Positions 53,980 through 63,162 are shown, numbered from the stretch's first letter. The stretch is DNA of 64,000 bases from Deinococcus sp. QL22 (GCF_023370075.1 NZ_CP097149.1:186001-250000), one strand, 5' to 3'. A program made the numbers and translations. The notes: generated by a model from the sequence alone, not told the origin.

Positions 53980-54822
53980 CTATTCAGGATCTTGCCCAGG
54001 CACCGGAGTGTTCAGCCGCAGGAGAGCGGCACGGGCGTCCGGCGTGCCAATTTCGGCTATCGTTTCCTCAATCCACCGCGTGTGAACTGTAAATCGCTCA
54101 CCCTGCGTCTGCACGCGGTGCATCAGGGCTTCCAACACTGGCACAGCCTCAGGGGCTTCACGGCGGCCCAGGCTGCGGTACAGGGGACGCAGTCCCTCGG
54201 CAGCCACTTCATTCAACCAGTGAATCAGCTCTTCCAGACGCGTCTGGGGGAGCACGCTGCACGCCAAAGACAGGAAGAATCCCGCTTCCAGGCCTGTCCG
54301 GCTCCGCCAAGCCCGGATGCAGGCGTCCGCAGCTTCGCTATCCCCGGGCACCGTCCCCGCAATGACGGGATACGTTGGCGGAAAGTCCAGCGCAGCCGTG
54401 TCCGGGTCGCATCGTGCCTCGAACACGGCCGTCAGGGTTGGAAAGAGGACTTCCGGTTCGAACAGCATGTCGTGCTCAGACAGCACGAGGCGGTCTGGAC
54501 ACTCGTGCAGCATGCTGTACACGAGGTAATTGTTCCCGGCATCCCGGAAGAGGGGCAGGCCGAATCTCAGGAGACTGGGCGTTCCCAGGTTCTCATATGG
54601 AGCCCGCAACTCTGCGAGGGCCGCTCTGGCACGACGAATTGAGAGGAGCTCATACGCCAGGTCCTGGTAGTCTTCTAGGTCGTCGAACAGCTCATACATG
54701 GCGCGAACAGGCGCGGGGAGGGGCACACCCAGGTCGGCTTCAAGCGCGGCGAGATCTTCTGGGGAAGCAGGCGGACTCAGAATGAAGCCTCGAGCCTGCA
54801 GGTCGGCTTTCAGGTGCTGCAT
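53980..54822 (-). CDS. SMI1/KNR4 (SUKH)-like immunity protein with C-terminal helical region
   Basis: A 280-aa protein from ATG 54822 (MQHLKADLQARGFIL), preceded by GGGGGAT. SPEDLAALEADLGVPLPAPV followed by RAMYELFDDLEDYQDLAYEL is the typical N-terminus of the SUKH superfamily (E..LG..LP...R..Y..ndG). The C-terminal 120 residues are HEAT-like helices (EAVPVLEALMHRVQTQGER). SUKH proteins are immunity factors of toxin systems or general protein binders. Upstream in-frame extensions to 55011 look unnatural. Confidence 0.7.
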   Translation of the reverse strand: MQHLKADLQARGFILSPPASPEDLAALEADLGVPLPAPVRAMYELFDDLEDYQDLAYELLSIRRARAALAELRAPYENLGTPSLLRFGLPLFRDAGNNYLVYSMLHECPDRLVLSEHDMLFEPEVLFPTLTAVFEARCDPDTAALDFPPTYPVIAGTVPGDSEAADACIRAWRSRTGLEAGFFLSLACSVLPQTRLEELIHWLNEVAAEGLRPLYRSLGRREAPEAVPVLEALMHRVQTQGERFTVHTRWIEETIAEIGTPDARAALLRLNTPVPGQDPE

Positions 54823-55083
54823 ATCCCCCAACACTATTCGGTCGTTAGCGCTGAGCGCCTGTGCCCGGCAGCTTGACCAGACCCTACGTGCATCACTCCA
54901 CCTGAGATCCTGATCTGCGGATGCTTGAGGCGCACTTTTTCTGCCCAGCTGGCCGCCCTGATGGGAACTTCTCCTGCTTGAGGGTCCTCCTTTGTTCTGA
55001 TGGAGTGTCAAGTTGGGTCTGTCAGGCGGACTCCCATGGAGTATTAGGCTGAAAGCTGTAAGTGTGGAACTGTGCGGAGCGAC

Positions 55084-55584
55084 ATGGATTGGACTGAATT
55101 AGATGCCCTTCTCTGCCAAGGAGCCTACATATCTGCCCTATCCACCTATCGTGCAGAGGTAGGGGGCGATCTACACGAAGCCATATATGCACTCGGTCAA
55201 CGTGGAGATTATTTACGAGAGACTCAACCCGAACGATTTCCGAAGCGGCCCGCGCCAGCTCTGATCGCACGAGAGAACCTTCAAGGTGTATCTGGTCGCA
55301 TCTGCGTGATCGAAGCCGTGTGGGATGGCGATACGGTGCACGACTGGTTTCTTGTGTTGGTGGCGGTATCCGAGGGAGCGTCCACGAGCCATGCGCGATA
55401 TACCGAGACGTGGCTCTGCAACATCACGCAACGCGATGTAGGACAGGAATCACTTGTTGAGCTTGCCATTGAACTGCAACATCAACTGGCTGCAGAGCGG
55501 AGTGCTGAGATCAAAGTCCCTGTCTGGCCGCCAGACGATGAAGCACCAAGATGGTGGAACGCTGCCCCTTTGCCCCTGGCGTAA
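55084..55584 (+). CDS. Hypothetical protein
   Basis: A 166-aa protein from ATG 55084, preceded by GCGGAG. Unrecognised. It has a helical N-terminus (ALLCQGAYISALSTYRAEVG), a beta-rich middle (CVIEAVWDGDTVHDWFLVLV) and acidic character. It sits in a row of immunity-type genes and has their size and acidity. Confidence 0.6.
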   Translation: MDWTELDALLCQGAYISALSTYRAEVGGDLHEAIYALGQRGDYLRETQPERFPKRPAPALIARENLQGVSGRICVIEAVWDGDTVHDWFLVLVAVSEGASTSHARYTETWLCNITQRDVGQESLVELAIELQHQLAAERSAEIKVPVWPPDDEAPRWWNAAPLPLA

Positions 55585-55659
55585 CAGACCCAAGTTGACA
55601 CTCCACTGGCAGGATCTTGTCACTTCGCGTAAAGCTCCTGCCAAGCGACCGCGCTCCCC

Positions 55660-56154
55660 TCACTGCTGAGGTGGTCGGACACACCGCAACAGGACCGCCT
55701 GCTGCACCGAACAGGGTAGAGGAGCCACGGCCAGGAAGTCAGCTTCAAATTGCGTGACCAGGTCAAGCATGCACGCATTGATCTCCTGAACATCTCTGAC
55801 CATGACCGCGGCAATCTGAGCGAGCCAGGCCGTACACCACATCACCGGGAGATCAACCTCGTCGTCCGCGTACAGCGTCCCTTCATAGCTGCTCAGGGCC
55901 AGGGAAAGCAGGCGGCTATATGCATCATCTGCCCCCTTTAACTTTCCCCGAAAGGCACGCTTGATCAGACGACGCGTGAGATACAACGTTTCTGGACTGC
56001 CTAAGCGACCATCACGCCTCACCATTTCGACCAAGTGGGCCACTTCAGGATCCTTGAGCTTCCTGTCGTAGAGTGCACACGCGACCAGGCCGTGGAGCAG
56101 CAAAACATTGCCCAGATTCATCTGGGAGAACCGCTGAAAGACCTCCACAGCCAT
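55660..56154 (-). CDS. Hypothetical helical protein
   Basis: A 164-aa all-helical protein, ATG 56154 (MAVEVFQRFSQMNLGNVLL). No motif known to me (LLLHGLVACALYDRKLKDP, then MWCTAWLAQIAAVMVRDVQ). It lies among immunity-like genes and may be one. Confidence 0.6.
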   Translation of the reverse strand: MAVEVFQRFSQMNLGNVLLLHGLVACALYDRKLKDPEVAHLVEMVRRDGRLGSPETLYLTRRLIKRAFRGKLKGADDAYSRLLSLALSSYEGTLYADDEVDLPVMWCTAWLAQIAAVMVRDVQEINACMLDLVTQFEADFLAVAPLPCSVQQAVLLRCVRPPQQ

Positions 56155-56280
56155 CAGGTCCCATTCTATAGCCTCTCCATTCCTCCTTTTCGGAGAGGTC
56201 TCGGCGACGCGCCAATCAAGACCCAGACAGGTCCAAGGGTCGAAAGGGACAACGTCCTACTGGATCAGCACCGCGCTGCA

Positions 56281-56820
56281 ATGCGCACGCCAGACTGCCC
56301 CTACAGTGACCGTGTGAGTGAACTTCGCCAACTGCTTGACCGGATCCGGGCCCATCCGGACTGCGTGGTCCTGCCTGCGACTGGACTTCCCCAGCCTGTT
56401 GCTCCCCACCAACTCCCGAACGACGTGAACGAGTTCTACACCCTGTGCGGTGGCGTGGAGTTCTTCGTCGGGAGCGAGGTCCTGTTCCCTTTCCGCATCG
56501 TCGCGCCCGATGAAGTCGTGCGGGCTAACCTGAAGTTTTTTGGTGAGCTGTACGCTGATGACATCACGGCGCAGTGGTATCTGATCGCCGAAGACTTTAA
56601 TGGCGACTGCCTGTCTATCGACCTGGCGCCCGAGCGCCTCGGACGGTGCTACGACAGCAACCATGAAGTCCACGGCATGGTGGGGAGTTGCGCGGTCGTC
56701 GCGCGCTCCTTCACCGAGCTGTTGACGTTCCTGTGGGAAGCACCGGGAGACGAAGTGTTCTGGCGCTCAGACCGCTTCACTCCGTTGGGCGACGCCTATG
56801 ACGCTCTCCAGAGGGCATAG
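56281..56820 (+). CDS. SUKH/SMI1-like immunity protein
   Basis: A 179-aa protein; ATG 56281 chosen (GTG 56314 is an alternative, neither with a strong ribosome binding site). ELRQLLDRIRAHPDCVVLPA, then LPNDVNEFYTLCGGVEFF, is the SUKH core with the LP..v..FY..cgG signature, followed by LIAEDFNGDCLSIDL, the second conserved segment. It probably binds and inhibits a toxin or acts as a protein-binding module. Confidence 0.7.
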   Translation: MRTPDCPYSDRVSELRQLLDRIRAHPDCVVLPATGLPQPVAPHQLPNDVNEFYTLCGGVEFFVGSEVLFPFRIVAPDEVVRANLKFFGELYADDITAQWYLIAEDFNGDCLSIDLAPERLGRCYDSNHEVHGMVGSCAVVARSFTELLTFLWEAPGDEVFWRSDRFTPLGDAYDALQRA

Positions 56821-56981
56821 AGAGCACCTGTCGGGCACGCACCCGGACATTGATGTTCCGAATGGGCGCTGTGCGGCAGGATGTCATGGGGCCTCGACAC
56901 CCTTCCCTGCCACAGAGCTCAATCCATAAGTTCCATCCTTCCTGTGACTCTCTCGGAGCACTGGGGGCTCCCCTGCCCCAA

Positions 56982-57653
56982 TTACAGCCGCAGGAGGCGC
57001 GGGCCGCAGGAAACCAGCCAGGCGCCCTGCCCGGGTGTGTAGAACGTGCTGTCGAAAGGAGAGAGACCGAGTGCGGCGCTGTAGGCGACGAGGTGATCGT
57101 AGGTGAAACGGCGCTTGCGTCGACGGTCACGGTACGCCGCGAGATCCTCGAAGGGCAGAGGCGTCCCCAGCCGCCAGAAGCGCCACCACCCCCGGGTGTT
57201 GCGCAGGCCCACTGAGCGGCCCGTGACCGGCCCTGTCCCCTCCGGGTTAAAGACCGTGAACTCCAGCAGCTCCTCACCCTCATCTGGCAGGGGGCCGGCA
57301 GTCACCTGAACAGCGCGGACACCGAGGATTCCTGCCAGCGGCGGCACGACCGAGTCGACGTTCGTGCCGAGTGGGTAATTGTTGAAGTACGCCGTCCAGC
57401 GGCCCACCGTGGGCACGAACAGGTGGCGGCGGGCGTCGAAGCGCAGAGGGTGCAGGTGACCCAGCACGTCCTGAAGAGGGGCCGCCAGACGGGCGCTGCC
57501 GCACTCCTGTCCGGTCTCGCCCCGCCAAGCCCTGAACCCTTCCGCCGCCACGTGTGCCGGGCATTCGAGAAAGACCAGGTGTGTGGTGAGCGGCGCCAGC
57601 GCCCCGCCGAGCAGCAGCTGCTCCAGAGAGGCCAGCGGCGGGGCAGGCCTCAC
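56982..57653 (-). CDS. Hypothetical protein coupled to a HAD-like gene
   Basis: A 223-aa protein starting at GTG 57653, which overlaps the preceding stop as GTGA. The middle (RRHLFVPTVGRWTAYFNNYP) and C-terminus (FDSTFYTPGQGAWLVSCGP) are distinctive but unassigned. The translational coupling points to a joint role with the HAD-like protein. Longer upstream extensions in this frame overlap that gene and look unnatural. Confidence 0.65.
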   Translation of the reverse strand: MRPAPPLASLEQLLLGGALAPLTTHLVFLECPAHVAAEGFRAWRGETGQECGSARLAAPLQDVLGHLHPLRFDARRHLFVPTVGRWTAYFNNYPLGTNVDSVVPPLAGILGVRAVQVTAGPLPDEGEELLEFTVFNPEGTGPVTGRSVGLRNTRGWWRFWRLGTPLPFEDLAAYRDRRRKRRFTYDHLVAYSAALGLSPFDSTFYTPGQGAWLVSCGPRLLRL

Positions 57654-58003
57654 TGGCGGGGCCGCACCAGGTCGCAGGAGTCCTCGACCGTCTGGCCGTC
57701 CGCAGCGTTCGGATGAGCCTGCAGCAGGCAACGCCAGGTGCCCACCGCCTGGTCGTCGAGCAGCACCATCGGCTTGGGTAAAAAGGCCAGGAACACGGCT
57801 TCCAATCCGACTTCCCGGGCACTCTCCCGCGCGTACGCCGCGCCACCGGAAGACCAGCACCAGCAAGACAGCACCGCTCCCTGAGCGTGCAGCTCCCGGA
57901 CAGGGCGGATCACGGCAGGCATGGGAAGGCGCGCCCGCCCGTGGTTCCGCACGAGGGTCTCGCCGACATCCACGTACACCACAAGCGGCACTCCGGCAGG
58001 CAT
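57650..58003 (-). CDS. HAD-like hydrolase domain protein
   Basis: A 117-aa protein from ATG 58003 (MPAGVPLVVYVDVGETLVR). VYVDVGETLV stands where HAD phosphatases have hhhDxDGTL, so the second catalytic aspartate is replaced by glycine. LPKPMVLLDDQA resembles HAD motifs III/IV (K, then DD). Length is short for the family. It may be an inactive or specialised HAD protein, coupled to the gene following it. Confidence 0.6.
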   Translation of the reverse strand: MPAGVPLVVYVDVGETLVRNHGRARLPMPAVIRPVRELHAQGAVLSCWCWSSGGAAYARESAREVGLEAVFLAFLPKPMVLLDDQAVGTWRCLLQAHPNAADGQTVEDSCDLVRPRQ

Positions 58004-58068
58004 AGGAGCAGTATAAATCGGCCCTGCTGCTGTTCCTGAAGACCTGGCTGCCCGCCTACAATCAGCCC

Positions 58069-58677
58069 ATGGCACAACAAGACGACCCCTTCCGGATCAC
58101 GCGCGTTCGCCTGGGGCTCGCCACCAATTCCAGTTCCTCACACTCGCTGGTTCTGCTTCAGGTACCTGAAGCTGAAGACGACCCGCAGCGTGGGCAGTAC
58201 GGGCGCACGGAATTCACGCTGGTGACCCAGGAGGCCCGGCGGCATTTCCTGGCCGCGATGCTGGTGTCGAACGTCATGGCCCTGTACGACCTGCCCTGGC
58301 CTGATCTGGAACGGCTCCGCACGGAACGCATCGAGCCGTCCTCCTCACCAGAGGCCCAGGACACCCTGGAGGGGCTGTGGCGCCGATGGGAAGACATTGA
58401 GGCAGACATCTGCCTGCGCTGTGGACTGTCCGAGGGGACCGATCTGCTGGACTATCACGTCGACCATCAGAGCGCCCACCCTTTCCCACGCTCCGCGGAT
58501 GGGTCCGGCCCGGATCCAGAGGCGTTTGCCCGGTACCGCGACCTGCTCCTGAGCCGCGATGTGGCGGTCTTCGGTGGAGACGACGGCAGCGAACACTCCC
58601 GCTGGGACGAGAACCGGCACCTGATGCTGGGCAGCACCGACCAGACACTGCTGGAGCCCTTGCGGGGCGAGGACTGA
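58069..58677 (+). CDS. Protein with N-terminal TNSSSSHS motif, partner of radical SAM enzyme
   Basis: A 202-aa acidic protein from ATG 58069. Residues 14-28 read RLGLATNSSSSHSLV, a short serine-rich motif near the N-terminus of the (S/T)NSSSSS(F/H) type seen in otherwise unrelated phage and bacterial proteins. The rest is helical without a known domain. Its stop overlaps the ATG of a radical SAM gene (TGATG), and a third gene follows by ATGA. It could be the substrate or a partner of the radical SAM enzyme; this is inference from context. Confidence 0.7.
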   Translation: MAQQDDPFRITRVRLGLATNSSSSHSLVLLQVPEAEDDPQRGQYGRTEFTLVTQEARRHFLAAMLVSNVMALYDLPWPDLERLRTERIEPSSSPEAQDTLEGLWRRWEDIEADICLRCGLSEGTDLLDYHVDHQSAHPFPRSADGSGPDPEAFARYRDLLLSRDVAVFGGDDGSEHSRWDENRHLMLGSTDQTLLEPLRGED

Positions 58678-59564
58678 TGAAGGTCCGGGCAGAGCATGGC
58701 CACGTCACGGTCTTCGATCCCCTGACCGGCCACCGGGTCTCTTTCGGACCGGTGCCCACCCGCCTGCGGGCCCCAGAGCTGCTGGACGTGAAACTCACGG
58801 ACCGCTGCTCGGTGGGCTGCAGCTTCTGCTACCAAGATTCCCGCCCGGACCGGGACCATGCCCGCCTGGACGATGTGGCGTTCATCGCGCAGCAGGCCGG
58901 GCAGGCCGGCGTCTTTGAGGTCGCCCTGGGGGGCGGTGAGGTCAGCGAGTTTCCCCCCTTTCTGGAGGTCCTGCGCCTGTTCCGGCAGGCGGGGGTCGTG
59001 CCGAACTTCACCACGCGCCGCCCCGCCTGGGTGGCCGAGCGCTGGAGCGACCTGCGTGATCTGGCCGGCGGCTTCGCCGTATCCGTGGCCACCGCGCAGG
59101 AGGTGGAGGAGGTGGCCCGGCTGTTCCCCCAGGGCACCCGGCGGGAGGGGCAGGTGAACCTGCACCTCGTGATGGGCACGCTGTCCCGCCCGGTGACCCT
59201 CGACCTGATCCGGCGCGCCGGACACCACCGCCTGCGTGTGACCCTGCTGGGCTTCAAGGCGGTGGGCCGCGGCGCAGGTTACACAGCCCGCCCGCACGAC
59301 TGGTGGGTGGAGGACCTGCCGCGCTACGTGCAGCACGCAGCCGTCAGCATCGATACCGCCCTCGCGGCACAGCATGAATCAGAGATGGCGCGCCTGCTCC
59401 AGCCCGGCACCTATCACGTGGAAGAAGGCCGCTTTAGCGCGTACGTGGACGCCGTCCAGATGACGCTGGCTCCCTCGAGCTATCACGGCGGCCCCGTCTT
59501 CCTGTTCGACCACGCCTGGTTGTCCGCGTTCGCCTCCCCAGGCTTCGTCCGGAGCGGGGCATGA
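58677..59564 (+). CDS. Radical SAM protein
   Basis: A 295-aa protein with the radical-SAM cluster motif in LTDRCSVGCSFCYQDS (Cys44, Cys48, Cys51; CxxxCxxC), and LGGGEVSEFP as the GGE SAM-binding motif. No SPASM or other C-terminal cysteine cluster is seen, so only one 4Fe-4S cluster is expected. The enzyme would cleave SAM to a 5'-deoxyadenosyl radical. The substrate may be the product of the overlapping upstream gene. Short for the family, but the core barrel seems complete. Confidence 0.88.
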   Translation: MKVRAEHGHVTVFDPLTGHRVSFGPVPTRLRAPELLDVKLTDRCSVGCSFCYQDSRPDRDHARLDDVAFIAQQAGQAGVFEVALGGGEVSEFPPFLEVLRLFRQAGVVPNFTTRRPAWVAERWSDLRDLAGGFAVSVATAQEVEEVARLFPQGTRREGQVNLHLVMGTLSRPVTLDLIRRAGHHRLRVTLLGFKAVGRGAGYTARPHDWWVEDLPRYVQHAAVSIDTALAAQHESEMARLLQPGTYHVEEGRFSAYVDAVQMTLAPSSYHGGPVFLFDHAWLSAFASPGFVRSGA

Positions 59565-60055
59565 ACGACCGCATGTTCGGCGTGATCGCCCAGGTGCGCG
59601 GACCACGTGGCGCCAGGCTCGCGGAGCGGCTGCTGGCGGGCGGCGCGTCTCTGCGCCTGGTCAACCGGGTGGTGATGGACGACGTAGGCTGGAGCCTGGG
59701 GGGAGACGAGGACGCGTCCCTGGTGGATGAAACGGCGCGCCTTCTGAACGTGCCCCTGCCGGCCTGGTCACCGGACGAACGCCTGGGACTGCTGGCCGTC
59801 TATATCGTGGAAGGGCGCGGCGCCTTTGAGCACGTGCTAGAGACGCTCCGGGCTGTTCCGCCTGGCATGGTTCGGCGCGCCCTGACGTGGCGGGCCGTCT
59901 TCGAATGGACGACATTCGAGGCCGCCCGAGGGGCGGTGCCCGCCGCACTGGACCTGATGGCGCAGCGCCGCAGATCGACGGTCGAGGCGCTGATGGATCT
60001 GGGTGAGGACAACCTGCTGAGCACCCTGCGGGAGGTGCTCGCCGCCCCACCCTGA
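59561..60055 (+). CDS. Hypothetical third gene of the radical SAM operon
   Basis: A 164-aa helical protein coupled by ATGA to the radical SAM gene. It starts MNDRMFGVIAQVRGPRGAR, with RGAFEHVLETLRAVPPGMVR in the middle. Unrecognised. Strict coupling suggests it works with the two preceding proteins. Confidence 0.7.
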   Translation: MNDRMFGVIAQVRGPRGARLAERLLAGGASLRLVNRVVMDDVGWSLGGDEDASLVDETARLLNVPLPAWSPDERLGLLAVYIVEGRGAFEHVLETLRAVPPGMVRRALTWRAVFEWTTFEAARGAVPAALDLMAQRRRSTVEALMDLGEDNLLSTLREVLAAPP

Positions 60056-60212
60056 GGCCATCCAGAGGTTTGCCTCCCGGGCTTCCTGCTCGTTCGTGCC
60101 GGATGGGCGGTCGTGCATGGCCGTATCGTCCGTGGCCACCACAGGTTCCCTGGCCTGACGGCGTAGGTCAGGCGGTCTCCCCCGCCTTCATCTGACATCA
60201 TCGGAGGTGCCC

Positions 60213-60890
60213 ATGTCTCCAGACGCCCTACGTGCCCATTCCTTCGCCGTTCTCGACCCTCTCGGGTTCCGGCCAGCCCGCTGGCTGCCCCTTTGCGAGA
60301 CCCCGTTCGTCCTGCGGCCCCTGACAGAGGTGGCCCGCCGGCTGATGGCGCTGGACGCGCTGTTCACCTGGGCCGCGTTCCCTGAGGAGGCGGCGGGGAC
60401 GGAGCGGGTGCAGCTGTACATTCAGGCGAACGACCTGAAGTCGGCGCTGACCAGGGAAGAACAGGCGATCCTGTCCCTGGCCCGTGCAGAGGCGCAGGAG
60501 GCGCAGGGAGATGTGATTGGCTGGCGGCTGGAAAATATGTAGCCGCTCGCGTGGGCGCTGGGCTTCGAACCGCAGCCGGATCTGGCCCCCGCATTTATCC
60601 CCGATGAGGTGACCCGGAGCCTGCTGCACGAGTTCCTGCCCGGCCTGAGCAGCACGGTGGAGGTGCTCCTGAACCAGGCTCAGCCGCGTGACGCCAGAAC
60701 AGTCGCCGGGCTTGAAGACCTGTTCTACTGCGCGCACAACGCCGTCCGGAGTGCCCAGCTGGGCGGACAGACCATTCCCCCGGGCTTTCATCCGGTTCTC
60801 CATGGCGGCGCCGTACATGAGCGCCGGCACGCCCTGACCTGGCTGCTCTCTCCAGGGGTCGCCTGGGACGACACGGACCTTGCCACCTGA
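60213..60890 (+). pseudogene. DUF4272-like protein interrupted by in-frame TAG
   Basis: ATG 60213 is preceded by GGAGG. The frame runs PARWLPLCETPFVLRPLTEV, LTREEQAILSLARAEA, GWRLENM, then TAG at 60540-60542, then PLAWALGFEPQPDLAPAF and on to a stop at 60890. WRxExxxxLxWALG is the hallmark of DUF4272, with the stop inside the motif at a position where Trp would fit (TGG to TAG). Total length of 225 residues suits the family. Likely a nonsense mutation; readthrough or a sequence error are alternatives. Confidence 0.65.
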
Positions 60891-60906
60891 ACCGCACAGG
60901 CCTGAA

Positions 60907-61449
60907 GTGCCCGAACCCACACAGCAGCACGTGACGGCGGCGGAAGCCCTGCAGCGCCTGAAGACCGGCGAGGGGCTCGTGGGGGTCGAGGTGAGGGGCC
61001 AGCTGGACCTGCAGGCGCTGGAAGACACGGGCGGCGTGCGTCTTCCCGTGCTGCTGCGCGGCTGCCGGCTCCCTGCCGTGGACGCGTCCGATCTGGTGTT
61101 CCATGCCCCCGTCACCTTCGAGCGCTGCCACGTGGACGCCGCTCTGTTCTACGCGGCCTACTTCCTCCAAGGCGCCCGCTTCGAAGCCTGCACGTTCGGC
61201 GGTGACGTGACGTTCGAATGTGGCGGTCACAACGAGGCGCCGGCGGCCTTCACCTTGCTGAACTGCACCTTTCAGGGCTTCGTGAACTTCTTCGACAACT
61301 GGTACCCCGGCCCTGTGGAGGTGCGTGGGTGCCGCTTTGAGGGAGGAACGAACCTGCTCGGGAACAGAGGGCAGCCGTACGAGGTGGCGTTCGACCTGCC
61401 GCCCCAGATCGAGGGAAACAGCGGTGTCCTCGATGCCGATGGCGGCTGA
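60907..61449 (+). CDS. Pentapeptide-repeat-like protein
   Basis: A 180-aa protein, probably from GTG 60907, 14 bases after the preceding stop. RLPVLLRGCRLPAVDASDLV, APVTFERCHVDAALFY, ARFEACTFGGDVTFE and VEVRGCRFEGG show the A/F-x-x-C-x-F spacing of degenerate pentapeptide repeats forming a right-handed beta helix. Function unknown; related proteins may mimic DNA or serve as membrane-bound scaffolds. Confidence 0.65.
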   Translation: MPEPTQQHVTAAEALQRLKTGEGLVGVEVRGQLDLQALEDTGGVRLPVLLRGCRLPAVDASDLVFHAPVTFERCHVDAALFYAAYFLQGARFEACTFGGDVTFECGGHNEAPAAFTLLNCTFQGFVNFFDNWYPGPVEVRGCRFEGGTNLLGNRGQPYEVAFDLPPQIEGNSGVLDADGG

Positions 61450-61562
61450 AGCCACCGCAGGCAGGATCATCCTCCGGTGAATCCGGATCCCACGGCGTCC
61501 ACCTGAAGAGCTCCAGCTCCTGGGTGTCCCCTGTGTTCATTCTCAGCGGAGGTTCAGCCCGC

Positions 61563-62894
61563 CTACCTCTGAGGGGCTGATGAAGACAAGAGCGTGCTGG
61601 CGGTGCTGCGCCTGACCAAGATGACCCCGTCGAACGCCGCAGGCAGCTCAATGGGCACGTGGGCAGAGGTTCCAGCTGTGAAGAGCGCACCCACGCCCGC
61701 AAAGTCCACCGGGTTGACCCACCAGCTGCGCAGCACTGGATTCAGGACAGCGCGGCGCAGATCGATGAACACCGCTGGAGCCGAACCCATGGCCAGCATG
61801 TCCAGGCTCTCCGGCCGGGCGGGAGCGACCTTCAAGGGGACGGGCCCTCCTTGAGTGTCGATGGCCCGTACCTCCCCTTCAGCGTAGGAAAGCCCGATGG
61901 CCCGGTAGCGCGTCCCGAGATCCCGGGCCAGGTGACTGCCCATCGGGCGGTACGGCTGCCCGTGCGCTCCGACCTTCGAGACGTGGAAGTTATGGGCCCA
62001 CAGCATGGCTTTTTGCCCCGGGAACAGTCCGGCCAGGAGCTGGCGAACGTTCCCCGCCATGGCCGCGTCCCGGAGATTCGCCCCCGTCGTCCCGTCCGGC
62101 ACGAGCGCCCTGATGGATGCCTGGCGAACTGTCTGAGCGAGGGAGTGCAGCACCTCCCGGTCAGGCGACGCTGGGGGCAAGGCCTGCACTGCCCCCAACA
62201 GTTCTGTCACCCCCTCCAGAAAGGGCGCACGTTCCTCTGCACGCTGCGCCTTCAGTTCTGCCCACGGTTCATTGCCCAGGCTCCAGATCAACAGGGTCTG
62301 GAGGGCGTCGTGAAGTCGGCCCGCGTCTGGGGCGAGTTCCTGCATCAATCGGAGACTCCCGGCAGGGTCTTGCAGGTCAAAGCCCATCACCCGCAGTTCA
62401 GGGCCCTTCCCCCGGGTCTGGTTCGACTGGCGCATCCACACCAGCAGGTCACGCATCTCCTGGGTCTGCCACGTCCAGAAATCGAACTGCCGCATGGCCA
62501 TTACTGGGTCGTCCGAACCGAACCCACGAACATACTGATCCATCCGGTATCCATCGTCGAAGGCCGCCTCGATGCCGAGGACCGTGAAGCCGGCCTGCCT
62601 GACCAGTTCCCGGAACAGCCGGTCTTTGAACTGGAAGTGTTCAGCCGAGCCGTGGCTGCCCTCGCCAGCGCCAATGATCTGCACGTTGCGGGTGAATTCT
62701 GCGACCCACGTGAAGTCCGCGTTCAGGGCATTGGCGGTGAGGGTCGTGATCGGTTGGGCGAGGGTCATGAGGGCTTCACGGCGGGCCCCTTGCACCACTT
62801 CAGTACCGGACTGCCCGTTGAGGTTCGCCGGAGTGGCCCACGCCGGGGAAAAGCCGAGGGCCAACAAGGCCAGAGGCAGCAATCTGAAACGCAT
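61563..62894 (-). CDS. Secreted erythromycin-esterase family protein
   Basis: A 443-aa protein from ATG 62894 with a Sec leader (MRFRLLPLALLALGFSPAWA). GAGEGSHGSAEHFQFKDRLF followed by TVLGIEAAFDDGYRMDQYVR is the EreA/EreB-like catalytic region (E-x-S-H-G, then E-A), and MLWAHNFHVSK the conserved H-N-x-H segment. Ere enzymes open the lactone ring of macrolides, but most family members have unknown hydrolase roles, so resistance cannot be assumed. Upstream in-frame extension to 63008 lacks a leader-like sequence. Confidence 0.85.
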   Translation of the reverse strand: MRFRLLPLALLALGFSPAWATPANLNGQSGTEVVQGARREALMTLAQPITTLTANALNADFTWVAEFTRNVQIIGAGEGSHGSAEHFQFKDRLFRELVRQAGFTVLGIEAAFDDGYRMDQYVRGFGSDDPVMAMRQFDFWTWQTQEMRDLLVWMRQSNQTRGKGPELRVMGFDLQDPAGSLRLMQELAPDAGRLHDALQTLLIWSLGNEPWAELKAQRAEERAPFLEGVTELLGAVQALPPASPDREVLHSLAQTVRQASIRALVPDGTTGANLRDAAMAGNVRQLLAGLFPGQKAMLWAHNFHVSKVGAHGQPYRPMGSHLARDLGTRYRAIGLSYAEGEVRAIDTQGGPVPLKVAPARPESLDMLAMGSAPAVFIDLRRAVLNPVLRSWWVNPVDFAGVGALFTAGTSAHVPIELPAAFDGVILVRRSTASTLLSSSAPQR

Positions 62895-63090
62895 GACCCA
62901 TGCTAAAGCGTGTTGGACTGTAGGCCGACCAAGCATGTGGATTGACCGCAGCGCAGGGCACCCCGTTCCTGTGATCTGGGCAGACGAATAAGAGACTCCC
63001 GTCTCCACACTTCACAGACGTGACCGGGCATTTTCATCAGGTGACCCCGCAAATCGCAGTCAGGCCACTGAAGACTGCATGACCTGACAA

Positions 63091-63134
63091 GAGGCCCCCG
63101 CGTCAGATTTAGGCCGGTGCGGGGGCCTCTCTTT
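63091..63134. terminator. Rho-independent terminator
   Basis: GAGGCCCCCGC (63091-63101) pairs with GCGGGGGCCTC (63119-63129), with an 17-base loop and a short TCTTTG tail. It lies 28 bases beyond the 3' end of the gene on the minus strand ending at 63163, and could also close plus-strand transcripts. Confidence 0.7.
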
Positions 63135-63162
63135 GATCTCCGGCAGCCACGGCTGCTGAGCG

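Noticed and set aside
61594..62906. Long plus-strand frames over the erythromycin-esterase gene
   Set aside because: Antisense to a gene with leader and catalytic motifs.
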